Positions 44,420-53,800 of a DNA stretch of 64,000 bases are shown piece after piece. The notes beneath the pieces were generated by a model. The model was not told where the DNA came from. It did no database searches and saw nothing but the letters and a program-made list of their open reading frames with translations. Numbering within the stretch: the first letter of the stretch is position 1; each line of letters starts with the position of its first letter. This DNA comes from Cryobacterium sp. (GTDB lineage: Bacteria > Actinomycetota > Actinomycetes > Actinomycetales > Microbacteriaceae): the NCBI GenBank assembly GCA_019638935.1, contig JAHBSW010000009.1:1-64000 (forward strand), read 5' to 3'. Made by a program: the position numbers and the translations under genes.

Positions 44420-45237
44420 AGTGCGGTCCTTTGCTTCTCAGCGGCGGAATCGGAGTCGGAAGCCTTCGCTCCCGGCGCTACGGGCATAGCGTCGATCAGT
44501 TGCCTCGTGTAGGGGTGGTCGGGAGTGGTCAGCACGTGCGAGGCCACGCCGACCTCGACGAGCTTTCCGTTTCGCATCACCCCGGCGGTGTCGCACAGGT
44601 AGCGGATGACGTCGAGATCGTGAGAGATCATGAGGTAGGTCAGGCCGTACTGCGCGCGCAGGTCCTGCAGCAGGTTGAGCACCTGGGCCTGCACCGACAC
44701 GTCGAGGGCGCTCGTCGGCTCATCGAGCACGAGCAGTCGCGGCCTGGTCGCGAGCGCGCGAGCGATGCCGACGCGCTGGCTCTGGCCGCCCGACAGCTGA
44801 TGCGGCAGTCGCGACGCGAAGTTGGCGTCGAGCCCCACATCATCGAGCAGCTCATCGACGCGTCGCGAGAGCCCGCGTCCTCGAAGATCGGTATGGGTGA
44901 GCAGCGGCTCGGCGATCGACTCGCGCACGCTGAGGCGCGGGTTGAGCGCCGCCACCGGGTTCTGGAACACCATGCCCAGCTGCGAACGAATCGACCGCAT
45001 CCGCTTCTCACTGAGCGCGGAGATGTCATTGCCGTCGAAGAAGGTCTCACCCGAGGTCAGCGGTATGAGCTTCAGGGCGCAGCGCGCGATCGTGCTCTTG
45101 CCCGAACCCGATTCGCCGACGAGGCCGAAGGTCGTGCCCTCCTCGACATCGAATGACACGTCGTCGATCGCGCGGACCTCGTGGCGATGCGCGGAATAGA
45201 CCTTGACGAGGTTGCGCACGCTCAGCAGGGCGCTCAT
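44416..45237 (-). CDS. Oligopeptide/dipeptide ABC transporter ATP-binding protein (DppF-like)
   Basis: 273 residues: Walker A GESGSGKST, Q-loop MVFQNPVAALNPRLSVRESI, signature LSGGQSQRVGIARAL, Walker B LLVLDEPTSALDV and SHDLDVIRYL. HPYTRQLIDAMP is the C-terminal oligopeptide-transporter motif. The start overlaps the DppD-like stop and the stop overlaps the hydrolase start. Confidence 0.9.
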   Translation of the reverse strand: MSALLSVRNLVKVYSAHRHEVRAIDDVSFDVEEGTTFGLVGESGSGKSTIARCALKLIPLTSGETFFDGNDISALSEKRMRSIRSQLGMVFQNPVAALNPRLSVRESIAEPLLTHTDLRGRGLSRRVDELLDDVGLDANFASRLPHQLSGGQSQRVGIARALATRPRLLVLDEPTSALDVSVQAQVLNLLQDLRAQYGLTYLMISHDLDVIRYLCDTAGVMRNGKLVEVGVASHVLTTPDHPYTRQLIDAMPVAPGAKASDSDSAAEKQRTAL

Positions 45238-46196
45238 AGCTCCCCCGCCCTGATGCACGCCGCGCGGTGACCCGGTGCGATCTCGTCCAGGGGCGGGTCG
45301 ATGGTTCGACACGCGTCGATCGCGAACCGGCAGCGATCGGCGAAGGCGCAGCCCGCGATGCTCAGCAGGTTTCCCGGCACCGCACCGGGAATCGCCTCGA
45401 GTGGCTGGCCGTGCTCGTGACGAGCAGGCAGTGCGTCGAGCAGGCCGCGGGTGTACGGATGCTTCGGATCCCCGAGCACATCGGCGGTCGTGCCGTACTC
45501 GACCACTCGTCCCGCGTAGAGCACCGCAACCGTGTCGCACACCTCGTGCACGACCCCGAGGCTGTGAGTGATGAAGAGCACGCCGAACCCGAACCTGTCC
45601 CGAAGGCTGCGAATCAGCTGCAGGATCTGCTTGGCGACCGTCACGTCGAGCGCGGTCGTGGGCTCGTCGAGAATGAGCAGGCGCGGCTCGCACAGCAGGG
45701 CCATCGCGATCATGGCGCGCTGCAGCATCCCGCCCGAGAGCTCGTGGGGGTAGCTGCGGTAGACGCGCTCAGGCTCAGGCAGGCCGACCTGCGTGAGGTA
45801 GTCGAGGATGTGCGCCCTCTGCGCCTTCTTGCTCAGGCTCCGATGCCGGGTGATGACGTCGTGCATCTGGGAGCCGATTGTGAAGACGGGGTTGAACGCG
45901 GTTCCGGGGTTCTGGAACACGATGGACACAACGCGGCCTCGATCGCTCGAGTTCGGCCGCGCGAGGTCGCGCTCGCTGTCGTCGAGCAGAATGCGCCCAC
46001 CCGGCACGGCCCCGCCGGGCAGCAGTCCGAGCACGGCAAGACCCGTGAGCGTCTTTCCGCTGCCGGTCTCTCCGACGATGCCGACGATCTCGCCCTGACC
46101 GACCGTGAGCGAGATCCCCCGCAGCGGCGTATTGGTCGTCTTGCCGCGCGCCGAGAAGGCCACGGTGAGGTCGTCGACGACGAGAAGCTCGCTCAT
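45234..46196 (-). CDS. Oligopeptide/dipeptide ABC transporter ATP-binding protein (DppD-like)
   Basis: 320 residues: Walker A GETGSGKT, SIVFQNPGTAFNPVFTIGSQ, signature LSGGMLQRAMIAMALL, Walker B LLILDEPTTALDV. The C-terminus holds the PGAVPGNLLSIAGCAFADRC region with cysteines typical of DppD, which bind an iron-sulfur cluster in some members. ATG 46196 overlaps the dppC stop (ATGA). Confidence 0.9.
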   Translation of the reverse strand: MSELLVVDDLTVAFSARGKTTNTPLRGISLTVGQGEIVGIVGETGSGKTLTGLAVLGLLPGGAVPGGRILLDDSERDLARPNSSDRGRVVSIVFQNPGTAFNPVFTIGSQMHDVITRHRSLSKKAQRAHILDYLTQVGLPEPERVYRSYPHELSGGMLQRAMIAMALLCEPRLLILDEPTTALDVTVAKQILQLIRSLRDRFGFGVLFITHSLGVVHEVCDTVAVLYAGRVVEYGTTADVLGDPKHPYTRGLLDALPARHEHGQPLEAIPGAVPGNLLSIAGCAFADRCRFAIDACRTIDPPLDEIAPGHRAACIRAGEL

Positions 46197-47095
46197 CGCT
46201 TCACCGACCTCGGGTCGAAGACGTCGCGCAGGGAGTCGCCGATGAGGTTGAAGCCGAGCACTGCGACGAAGATGGCGAGGCCCGGGAAGGTGGAGATCCA
46301 CCACTGATCGAAGATGAGGCCCCTGCCCTCGTTGACCATGAGGCCCCAGTCGGGCTCGGGCGGTTGGGCACCGAGACCGATGAACGCGAGCGCGCCCATG
46401 GCGAGGATGACGCTGCCGATGTCGACGGTGGCCTGAACGAATATGGGCGTCATGCAGTTGCGCAGGATGTGCCGGGTGAGGACGCGCCACGTGGGCACAC
46501 CCGTGGCCCGGGCCGCTTCGACGAAGGGTCGGTCACGCAGCGCTTGAGCTTCAGCGCGCACGAGCCTCGCGTACCAGGGCCACCACGAGATCGCGAGCGC
46601 GATCCCCGCGTTGAAGAGGCTCGGGCCGAGGATCGCGACGGTCACCATGGCGAGCAGCAGCGGCGGGAACGACTGGAACACCTCGGTGATGCGCATGAGC
46701 ACCTGGTCGAGCCATCCGCCGCGATAGCCGGCGATCGCGCCGAGCGGGATGCCGATGACCATCGCGAGCGCGACGACGAAAACCGAGATGACGAGGGCGG
46801 GTCGCGTACCCATGATGATGCGGCTCAGGATGTCGCGCCCGAGCTGATCGGTTCCGAGCAGGTACTCTGCGCCGGGCCCGATGCCGCGCATGCTGGGCCT
46901 CGGCGATCCGGCGCCCTGCTCGGGGTAGGGAGCGATCCACTCGCCGAACAGGGCGAGCACGATGATGACGAACACGATCGTGATGCCCACCATCGCCATG
47001 GGGTCGCGCAGAATGACGCGACGGATGCGCGTGAAGCTGCTCTCGCCCATGGGCGTGAAGGTCGGGATGAGCGCTGTGGTGGGTGGGCGCGTCAT
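46193..47095 (-). CDS. Oligopeptide/dipeptide ABC transporter permease (DppC-like)
   Basis: 300 residues, six helices. DPMAMVGITIVFVIIVLALF is the first helix, LLGTDQLGRDILSRIIMGTR the conserved DppC loop, and EAARATGVPTWRVLTRHILR the EAA motif that contacts the ATPases. ATG 47095 overlaps the dppB stop. Pairs with DppB. Confidence 0.92.
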   Translation of the reverse strand: MTRPPTTALIPTFTPMGESSFTRIRRVILRDPMAMVGITIVFVIIVLALFGEWIAPYPEQGAGSPRPSMRGIGPGAEYLLGTDQLGRDILSRIIMGTRPALVISVFVVALAMVIGIPLGAIAGYRGGWLDQVLMRITEVFQSFPPLLLAMVTVAILGPSLFNAGIALAISWWPWYARLVRAEAQALRDRPFVEAARATGVPTWRVLTRHILRNCMTPIFVQATVDIGSVILAMGALAFIGLGAQPPEPDWGLMVNEGRGLIFDQWWISTFPGLAIFVAVLGFNLIGDSLRDVFDPRSVKR

Positions 47096-48108
47096 GAGAG
47101 CCTCGCTCGGGGGTCGAGCCGTGCCTGCAGGAGGTCGACGACGAGGTTGGCAATGAGGTACCCGGCGGCGCTGAGCATCGTGATAGCGACAATCGCCGGG
47201 TAGTCGACGGCGAGCATGGCGCCCGCGGCGAACTGGCCGATTCCGGGCCAGTTGAAGACGATCTCGACGTAGAACGTGCCTGTCAGCGCGTATGCCGCGG
47301 CAAGGCCGACGATCGTCATGGTGGGGGGAAGCGCGTTCTTGAGCGCGAGCTTCCACCGGATGAGTGACGTGCGAAGCCCGTAGGCCTTCGCCGTGAAGAT
47401 GAAGTCCTGGTCGGCCACGTCGAGCATCGAGGCACGTGTCATCCGGGCGATGAGGCCCATCGGGTATGCCGCAAGGGTGAGTGCCGGCAGGATGACGTGG
47501 GCGAGCCCGTCGCTCCAGGCCACCCAGTTGCCGGTGATGAGGCTGTCGAACATGGGGAAGCCGGTGATCGGGGTGATGGGGCTCACGTATTTGATCTCGG
47601 TGCTGAACTGGCCCGTGGCGGGGAGCAGCCCGAGCACACCGACGAAGAAGACCTGAAGCAGAAGGCCCAGCCAGAAGGCCGGCATCGACACTCCGCCGAT
47701 CGAGAAGAAGCGGATGAGGGTGTCGAGGATGCGCCCGGGTTTGCGGGCGGCGATGACGCCGAGCGCGACACCGACGATGACGGCGAGCAGCAGGGCGAAG
47801 CCGAGCAGTTCGAGTGTGGGTGGCACCCGCTGGGCGAGTTCGTCCAGCACGGGCCGCTTGGTGGCGAGCGAGTTGCCCCAGTCGCCCGTGACGAGACCGA
47901 TGAGGTAGTTGACGAACTGCACCGGCAGCGGCTGGTCGAGGCCCAGCTCTGCGGTGACCCGTGCGAGCTCTTCGGGCCGCGCCTTCGGGCCTGCGTAGAT
48001 CGATGCCGGGTTGCTCGGGATGAGCCGAGTCATGATGAAGACGATCACTGCGAGCGTGAAGAGCACGATCGCGGACGTGCCCAATCGCTTGAGCAGAAAC
48101 GATATCAA
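47092..48108 (-). CDS. Oligopeptide/dipeptide ABC transporter permease (DppB-like)
   Basis: 338 residues, six helices. LLKRLGTSAIVLFTLAVIVF and ARVTAELGLDQPLPVQFVNY are typical of DppB; the EAA-like loop is DFIFTAKAYGLRTSLIRWKL. The start is TTG (48106-48108), chosen because it gives the normal N-terminus. A hairpin between dppA and this gene probably lowers its expression relative to the binding protein. Confidence 0.9.
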   Translation of the reverse strand: MISFLLKRLGTSAIVLFTLAVIVFIMTRLIPSNPASIYAGPKARPEELARVTAELGLDQPLPVQFVNYLIGLVTGDWGNSLATKRPVLDELAQRVPPTLELLGFALLLAVIVGVALGVIAARKPGRILDTLIRFFSIGGVSMPAFWLGLLLQVFFVGVLGLLPATGQFSTEIKYVSPITPITGFPMFDSLITGNWVAWSDGLAHVILPALTLAAYPMGLIARMTRASMLDVADQDFIFTAKAYGLRTSLIRWKLALKNALPPTMTIVGLAAAYALTGTFYVEIVFNWPGIGQFAAGAMLAVDYPAIVAITMLSAAGYLIANLVVDLLQARLDPRARLS

Positions 48109-48126
48109 GGTGGTACCCCCAGGGGA

Positions 48127-48153
48127 CCGGGGTGGGCGCTAGGCCCACCCCGG
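48127..48153 (-). terminator. Hairpin between dppA and dppB
   Basis: Perfect 11-bp stem CCGGGGTGGGC/GCCCACCCCGG with a GCTAG loop, starting 11 bp after the dppA stop. As at 12201-12227, it separates an extracellular binding-protein gene from the rest of its transporter operon. No U-run, so partial termination or mRNA protection. Confidence 0.6.
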
Positions 48154-48164
48154 CACCGCTTTGG

Positions 48165-49751
48165 TTAGGAGGCCGGTGAGATCGGCCCGAAGAACGTCGT
48201 GAACGGGTAGTTCTCGTTGAACTGCCCGACGTTCAGGTTAGACGGGGTGACCAGAATCGCCTGCACGTCGTACAGGAACAGCGCCGGTGCCTGGTCGACA
48301 AGCAGTTCCATGGCCTCCTCGTACTTCGCTTGCGACGCCGCGCGATCGCTGCCGGCGAGCACCGCCGCGTCATCGATGAGCGTGTCGAACTGCTCGTTCT
48401 TCCAGTAGCTGAGGTTGAAGAACGGAACATCACTCGAGTGGAAGAGCGACCACAGGTTGTCGGAACCCGCGTCACTGTAGGTCGGCCAGTAGTACACCAC
48501 GAAGATGTCCTGTGCCGTCGCCGGGTCGGCCTTGGCGTTCTCCCACTGCTGGTTGAACAGTTCTCCGCGCACCTCGACGTTGACGCCGATCTGCTCGAAG
48601 GCGTCCTTGATGAGCGGAACAAAGCGAGCCTCGGCCGCGTTCTCCGACGCGTAGGTGAGCACGAGATCGAACCCGCCGCCCTCGTGTCCGGCCTGTGCGA
48701 GCAGGTCGCGCGCCTTGTCGAGGTCCTGCGTGTAGAGCGGGGTGCTCTCCGAGTAGGGGAAGATTCCCTTCGGCACGGCCGCACGCGACTGTGTTCCGTA
48801 GCCCGCAGCGCCCACGTCGATGATGTCGTCATAGGGAACGGCGTAGCTGAGCGCCTGACGCACGAGCGGGTTGTCGAGCGGCGGACGCGTCGTGTTGAGC
48901 AGCGCGACGAAGTTGAACGGGGAGTTCGAGGTACGAACCGTGGCCCCCATGCTGTTCGCGACCGAGTCGATGTTCTCGAGCGGCAGTGTCGTCGCAAGGT
49001 CGACTTCGCCGCTGGTGAGCATCTGCTGCGCGGTGACGGCGTCGGGCGTGATGGCTACGTCGACGATGCTGTAGTACGGCAGCGCGTCCTGGTTCCAGTG
49101 TGCGTCGTAGCGCTTGAGCACGACCGACGAACCGGGCGTGTAGCCGTCGACGGTGTACGGTCCGCTACCGGCGTCCTTGCCCGACTCGAAGTAGGAGTCG
49201 TCGGCCTCGACGGCGGCGAGCGCTGCGGGCGAGACGATCCAGGCACCGTAGGTGGATGCCGCGATCAGGTCGAGCGGTGCGGGGTACTTGAGGTTGAAGA
49301 CGGCGGTGTACTCGTCCGTCGCCTCGACGCTGTCGAGCGGTGCCCAGATGAACGAGGCGCCGCCCTTCGTTGCGGCAGCTTCGATGCTGAGCTTGACGGC
49401 CTCCGCGGTGACGGGTTCGCCGTCGTGGAAGGTGGCTCCTTCGCGAATGTTGAAGGTCCAGGTTAGACCGTCTTCACTCGCTTCCCAGGTCTCGGCGAGT
49501 CCGGGCGAGAATCCGGCGCCCTCGGGGTTCGCCCAGATGAGCGTCTCGTAGACGTTGCCCATGTAGAGCGCTTCGGTGGAGAACGACGTGACGGGGTTCC
49601 ACGTCGTGACGGCCGCGGAAGCCGCGACCTTGAGAACGGTGGTGTCACCGTCGGGGTTGGTTGATACCGCACACCCGGAGAGCACGAGCGCACTGGCGAT
49701 TGCCAGTGCCGCGGCTACTCTCGACGAGCGGTGAAGCTGCGTGACTTCCAT
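48165..49751 (-). CDS. Oligopeptide-binding lipoprotein (solute-binding protein family 5)
   Basis: 528 residues. A lipoprotein signal ends in LVLSGC (lipobox, about residues 23-28). Family 5 segments are ETLIWANPEGAGFSPGLAET, WTFNIREGATFHDGEPVTAE, SGPYTVDGYTPGSSVVLKRY and PLDNPLVRQALSYAVPYDDI. It captures peptides or similar oligomers for DppBCDF-like import. AGGAGG lies 8 nt before the ATG. It is divergent from a LysR gene that may control it. Confidence 0.92.
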   Translation of the reverse strand: MEVTQLHRSSRVAAALAIASALVLSGCAVSTNPDGDTTVLKVAASAAVTTWNPVTSFSTEALYMGNVYETLIWANPEGAGFSPGLAETWEASEDGLTWTFNIREGATFHDGEPVTAEAVKLSIEAAATKGGASFIWAPLDSVEATDEYTAVFNLKYPAPLDLIAASTYGAWIVSPAALAAVEADDSYFESGKDAGSGPYTVDGYTPGSSVVLKRYDAHWNQDALPYYSIVDVAITPDAVTAQQMLTSGEVDLATTLPLENIDSVANSMGATVRTSNSPFNFVALLNTTRPPLDNPLVRQALSYAVPYDDIIDVGAAGYGTQSRAAVPKGIFPYSESTPLYTQDLDKARDLLAQAGHEGGGFDLVLTYASENAAEARFVPLIKDAFEQIGVNVEVRGELFNQQWENAKADPATAQDIFVVYYWPTYSDAGSDNLWSLFHSSDVPFFNLSYWKNEQFDTLIDDAAVLAGSDRAASQAKYEEAMELLVDQAPALFLYDVQAILVTPSNLNVGQFNENYPFTTFFGPISPAS

Positions 49752-49844
49752 GTCAGGGCCTCCTGTAGTGGTTCCCCCAGACGGGGGATTTCTTCACACT
49801 ACGGAATCCGTGCGATAACCTGCTAATACCTAGTTGCGGCGAAA

Positions 49845-49864
49845 CCGATACCTGAAAGGCATCA
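49845..49864. repeat. 20-bp direct repeat, upstream copy at the lysR start
   Basis: CCGATACCTGAAAGGCATCA, identical to 50772-50791. The core ATACC-N5-GGCAT is nearly palindromic and has the T-N11-A form of LysR-type binding sites. This copy overlaps the lysR ribosome site and lies in the gap to dppA. Confidence 0.6.
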
Positions 49865-49867
49865 GAC

Positions 49868-50782
49868 GTGGAACTTCGACTTCTGCACTACTTCTCCGCC
49901 GTGTGCGAGCACGGCTCCCTCCATGCGGCCTCCGCCGCCGTGCATGTCGCACAGCCCTCACTCAGTCGGCAGATCCGGCGGCTCGAGACCGATCTCGGGT
50001 TCGCGCTCTTCGATCGCTCCACTCGGGGACTCGTTCTCACGGCGGCCGGGAGGGCCTTCCTCCCCGTCGCTCGCGACCTGCTCACTCGGGCGGTGCACGT
50101 CGAGTCGACGGCCGCGACGATCGCCCGCGGCGGTGCACCCCAGCTCACGGTAGTCGCCGCCGCGACGACCGTCGCCGACATCATCGCGCCCTTCATCGTG
50201 CGCGCCGGTGAAGCGGGTGCCCTCGACAATGTGATCGAGGCCATCCCCGAGCGCGTGTACCCGCGGCTGTGGGCGGGAGACGCCGACTTCGCCGTGGGCA
50301 CCCGCATCCCCCCCGCCGAGCTGGCCTACCGCGTGATGGGGCACGCGTACCTCTGGGCGCAGGTGCCGCCGACGCATCCGTTCGCCGATCGCGACAGCGT
50401 GTCGATGTCGGAGCTCGTCGCCGAGCCGATCCTCACGATGTCTCCCGCCCACGGCGTGCGGCAGATGTTCGACACGGCTGTGGCCACCGCCGGCCTCACC
50501 TACACGGCGGCGACCGAGACCGAGTCGCCGTCGACCGCGCAGGCGCTCGCGGCGGCGGGCCGCGGTGTCTGCGTGCTGTCGGACGACGCGCGATACGGGC
50601 TGCGCAGCATCCCGATTCGCGTTCGCGATCAAGACCTCGTCATCACCCTGTTCGGCGTGTGGGAGCCGCTGCACTACGCCGCGGAGCAGATCGCGACCAC
50701 GCTCGATGAGCTCGGTGCATTCATCGCAGAGCTGTACCCGCAAGCGGTCAACAGCCTCTCGCTCACACTTGCCGATACCTGA
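49868..50782 (+). CDS. LysR-family transcriptional regulator
   Basis: 304 residues. The N-terminal winged helix is LRLLHYFSAVCEHGSLHAAS, AVHVAQPSLSRQIRRLETDL and FALFDRSTRGLVLTAAG. The rest is the two-lobed inducer-binding domain. GTG 49868 is the start. It is divergent from dppA and upstream of the large surface protein. A 20-bp LysR-like motif brackets the gene, one copy before its start and the other across its stop, so it may regulate both neighbours and itself. Confidence 0.88.
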   Translation: MELRLLHYFSAVCEHGSLHAASAAVHVAQPSLSRQIRRLETDLGFALFDRSTRGLVLTAAGRAFLPVARDLLTRAVHVESTAATIARGGAPQLTVVAAATTVADIIAPFIVRAGEAGALDNVIEAIPERVYPRLWAGDADFAVGTRIPPAELAYRVMGHAYLWAQVPPTHPFADRDSVSMSELVAEPILTMSPAHGVRQMFDTAVATAGLTYTAATETESPSTAQALAAAGRGVCVLSDDARYGLRSIPIRVRDQDLVITLFGVWEPLHYAAEQIATTLDELGAFIAELYPQAVNSLSLTLADT

Positions 50783-50806
50783 AAGGCATCACGACCTTCG
50801 TATATT
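50772..50806 (+). promoter_or_regulatory. Second 20-bp LysR-like repeat overlapping the surface-protein promoter
   Basis: CCGATACCTGAAAGGCATCA (50772-50791) contains the lysR stop codon and a possible -35 CTGAAA (50779-50784). TATATT (50801-50806) 16 bp later is a -10 candidate. A bound LysR protein would sit on the -35. Confidence 0.5.
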
Positions 50807-50866
50807 GGCAGTGGACGGTCATCACTCGGTTCAGGATGCTTGTGCGCAACCTAGAAGGAGTGTCCC

Positions 50867-53800
50867 GTGAAGCGAGTTCTCAGCGCGACGACCGTCGCAG
50901 CCCTGGTCGCAGCAGTCTTGATCGGTGGGGTGAGCCCCGCTCTCGCCGCGCCCGACCCCGTGCCGGGAGATCCGCTCACCGGCACCGGTGTCGGCACACG
51001 CACCGTCCTGACCTCGGCGAACCTCGCATCCACGGCGAACCCCGGTGGCGTCGTCGACTCGACCGCCGGATTCGGCGTACCCGCCTATGCCGCCCCTGCG
51101 CTCCACAACTTCCAGGGAACCCTCCGGATCAACAACATCAACGCGACGACCACCGGAACATCGTCCCTTTACGACCCCTACAACAACGTCTACTTCTCGA
51201 CCGCATTCTGGTACCGCTACCTGCCCTACTCCGGCAACATCGCCACCACCAACTACTACCTTCAGCAGCAGTTCACCCAGAACGGCAGCCACCTCATCCC
51301 CACGACCCGCGGGTTCCAGTACCTTGCGAGCCTCAACTGGGACATCCTCTGGGGAGTCGGGCGCACCTGGTCTGAGGCCGGAGACGTGATCGGCGGCAAC
51401 CCCGCCAGTCGCGCCTCGATCCCCTTCACACTCGTCTTCAAAGAGGAGAACTGCGCCTTCAACGGGCTCATGACCTTCCTCTACAACGACACCACGACCT
51501 CCCGCGTTCGCTACCAGGTGTCGAGCGAAACGTGTTCCTACTTCAAGGGCAACATGTGGGGAAACCTGACCTCGACCTACACCCCCGGAGTGATCGCGAA
51601 CGCCGATGCAATCGGTTCGGCCTACGCACTCGAAGTGGCGAACCGGATGCCCACCAAGCCCCTCAGCGCCCTCGTCACCGACTACCCGAGCGCCGGATTC
51701 GACCTCTCCGCCCTCACCGCCGGAACGACCGCCGCCCACATCACGAACTACGGTTTCGTCTACAACGGCGTCAACTACCTGGGCGCGTGCGTGACCCGCA
51801 CAGCGAATACGCTGACGAACGCGGCCGGACTGCATCCGTTCTGCGAGCAGCTCGGCCTGCCCTCCTACTCGACCGCCAAATCGATCTTCATGGGCGGAGC
51901 GCTCATGATGCTCGGCGAGAAGTACGGCGAGAGCGTCTACGACGAGCTGGTGCGCGACTGGGTTCCCGAGGTCGCCGGCATCGCGACCTGGAGCGATGTG
52001 ACCTTCAACAATCTCGTCGACATGGCCAGCGGCCACTACACGAGTTCGGGCAACCAGGTCGACGAAGACGGCTCGGTCATGGCCAGCTTCTTCGGCATCA
52101 CCAACACCACGCGAGCACAGAAGATGCCCTTCGCCACGTCATACCCCTACCAGGTCGCACCGGGGACGCAATGGGTCTACCACACCTCGGACAGCTTCAT
52201 CCTGTCGGCGGCGATGAACGCGTACCTGAAAGACAAGGAAGGAGCGTCCGCAGATATCTGGAGCACCTTCTACGCCGACGTGCTCACCCCACTGGGAATC
52301 TCGCCCGACGCTAGCGCCACGAAGCGCACGACCGGAGCCAACTCCACACCGTGGGGCGGATACGGCCTCTTCTGGACACCCGACGATCTCGCCAAGATCG
52401 GCGCGTTCTTCGCCGGTGGCGACGGGTCCCACGGAGGAACCCAACTGCTCAATGCCGACATGGTCGCCGACAGCCTCCAGCAGGATCCCACCGACACCGG
52501 GCTCAGCACGGGAACGGGCTTCAGCTACAACAACAGCTTCTGGGCTCGCCCGTTCACCGCGGCCGACAATGCCGCATTCACGACCCCGTTCTCGGTGCCG
52601 TTCATGTCGGGCTTCGGCGGCATCTCAGTCGTGCTGATGCCCAACTGCTCGGTCTTCTATCGCGTCGGTGATAACGCCGAGTTCTCCTGGGCGGGCATCG
52701 TCAGCGAGTCGCACAAGCTCGATTCGATGCTGAACCCCTCGTGCGCCGCCGGGCCGACTCCCGAGCCGACGACACTCGCAGACGACTCGGAGACCACCGC
52801 GTATGAGACTCAGGTCACGGTCGACGTGCTCGACAACGACGGCCTGCTCGGCGAGCCGGCACTGGATGCCAGCACCCTGGCGCTGCTCGACGGCACCACA
52901 CCCGTCACCACCCTCACGGTCACCGGTGGAACATTCGCCGTCGTCAGCGGGCAGATCCAGTTCACCCCTGCTGCGAGCTTCTCCGGATCTGCCGGCCCGG
53001 TGACCTATCAGGTGACCAATGTCGACGGAGTCGTAGGAACCGCGACCATCACGATCACGGTGGGTGCAGCCCCGCAGCACACGACCATGCTGAACGACAC
53101 GGCTAGCACCGCGTTCCAGACGGCAGTCACCGTCGACGTGCTCGGCAACGACGGCCTGCCCGGCGAGCCGGCACTGGACGCCAGCACCCTGGCGCTGCTC
53201 GACGGCACCACACCCGTCACGAGTTTGACCATCACCGAAGGCGTTTTCGAGGTGGTCGGCGGGCAGATCCAGTTCACCCCGAGCTCGAGTCACACCGGCC
53301 CCGTGTCCGCGGTCACCTACCAGGCCGAGAACGCCGAAGGCGTGGTGGGCACGGCGACCCTCACTGTCACCGTTGGGGCAGCGCCGCAGCCGTCGACGCT
53401 CGCCAACGACACGGCGAACACCTCCTACGAGACAGCGGTGACGATCGATGTGCTGGGCAACGATGGATTGGGCGGTGAGCCCGCGCTCGACAGCACCACC
53501 CTGACCCTGCTCGATGGGACCACACCCGTCACCACCCTCACGGTCGCCGGTGGAACATTCACCGTCGTCAGCGGACAGATCCAGTTCACTCCCGCTGCGA
53601 GCTTCTCCGGCGCGGCGGGCCCGGTCACCTACCGGGTGACCAATCTCGATGGCGTCTCGGGAACCGCGACGCTCACCGTCACCGTCGATGCGGCACCTCC
53701 CGCGACCACCACGCTGGTGAACGACACCCCGTCCGCCGCATTCGGCGCAACCGTTCTCATCGACGTGCTGGGCAACGACGGCACGGGCGGCGAACCCGCG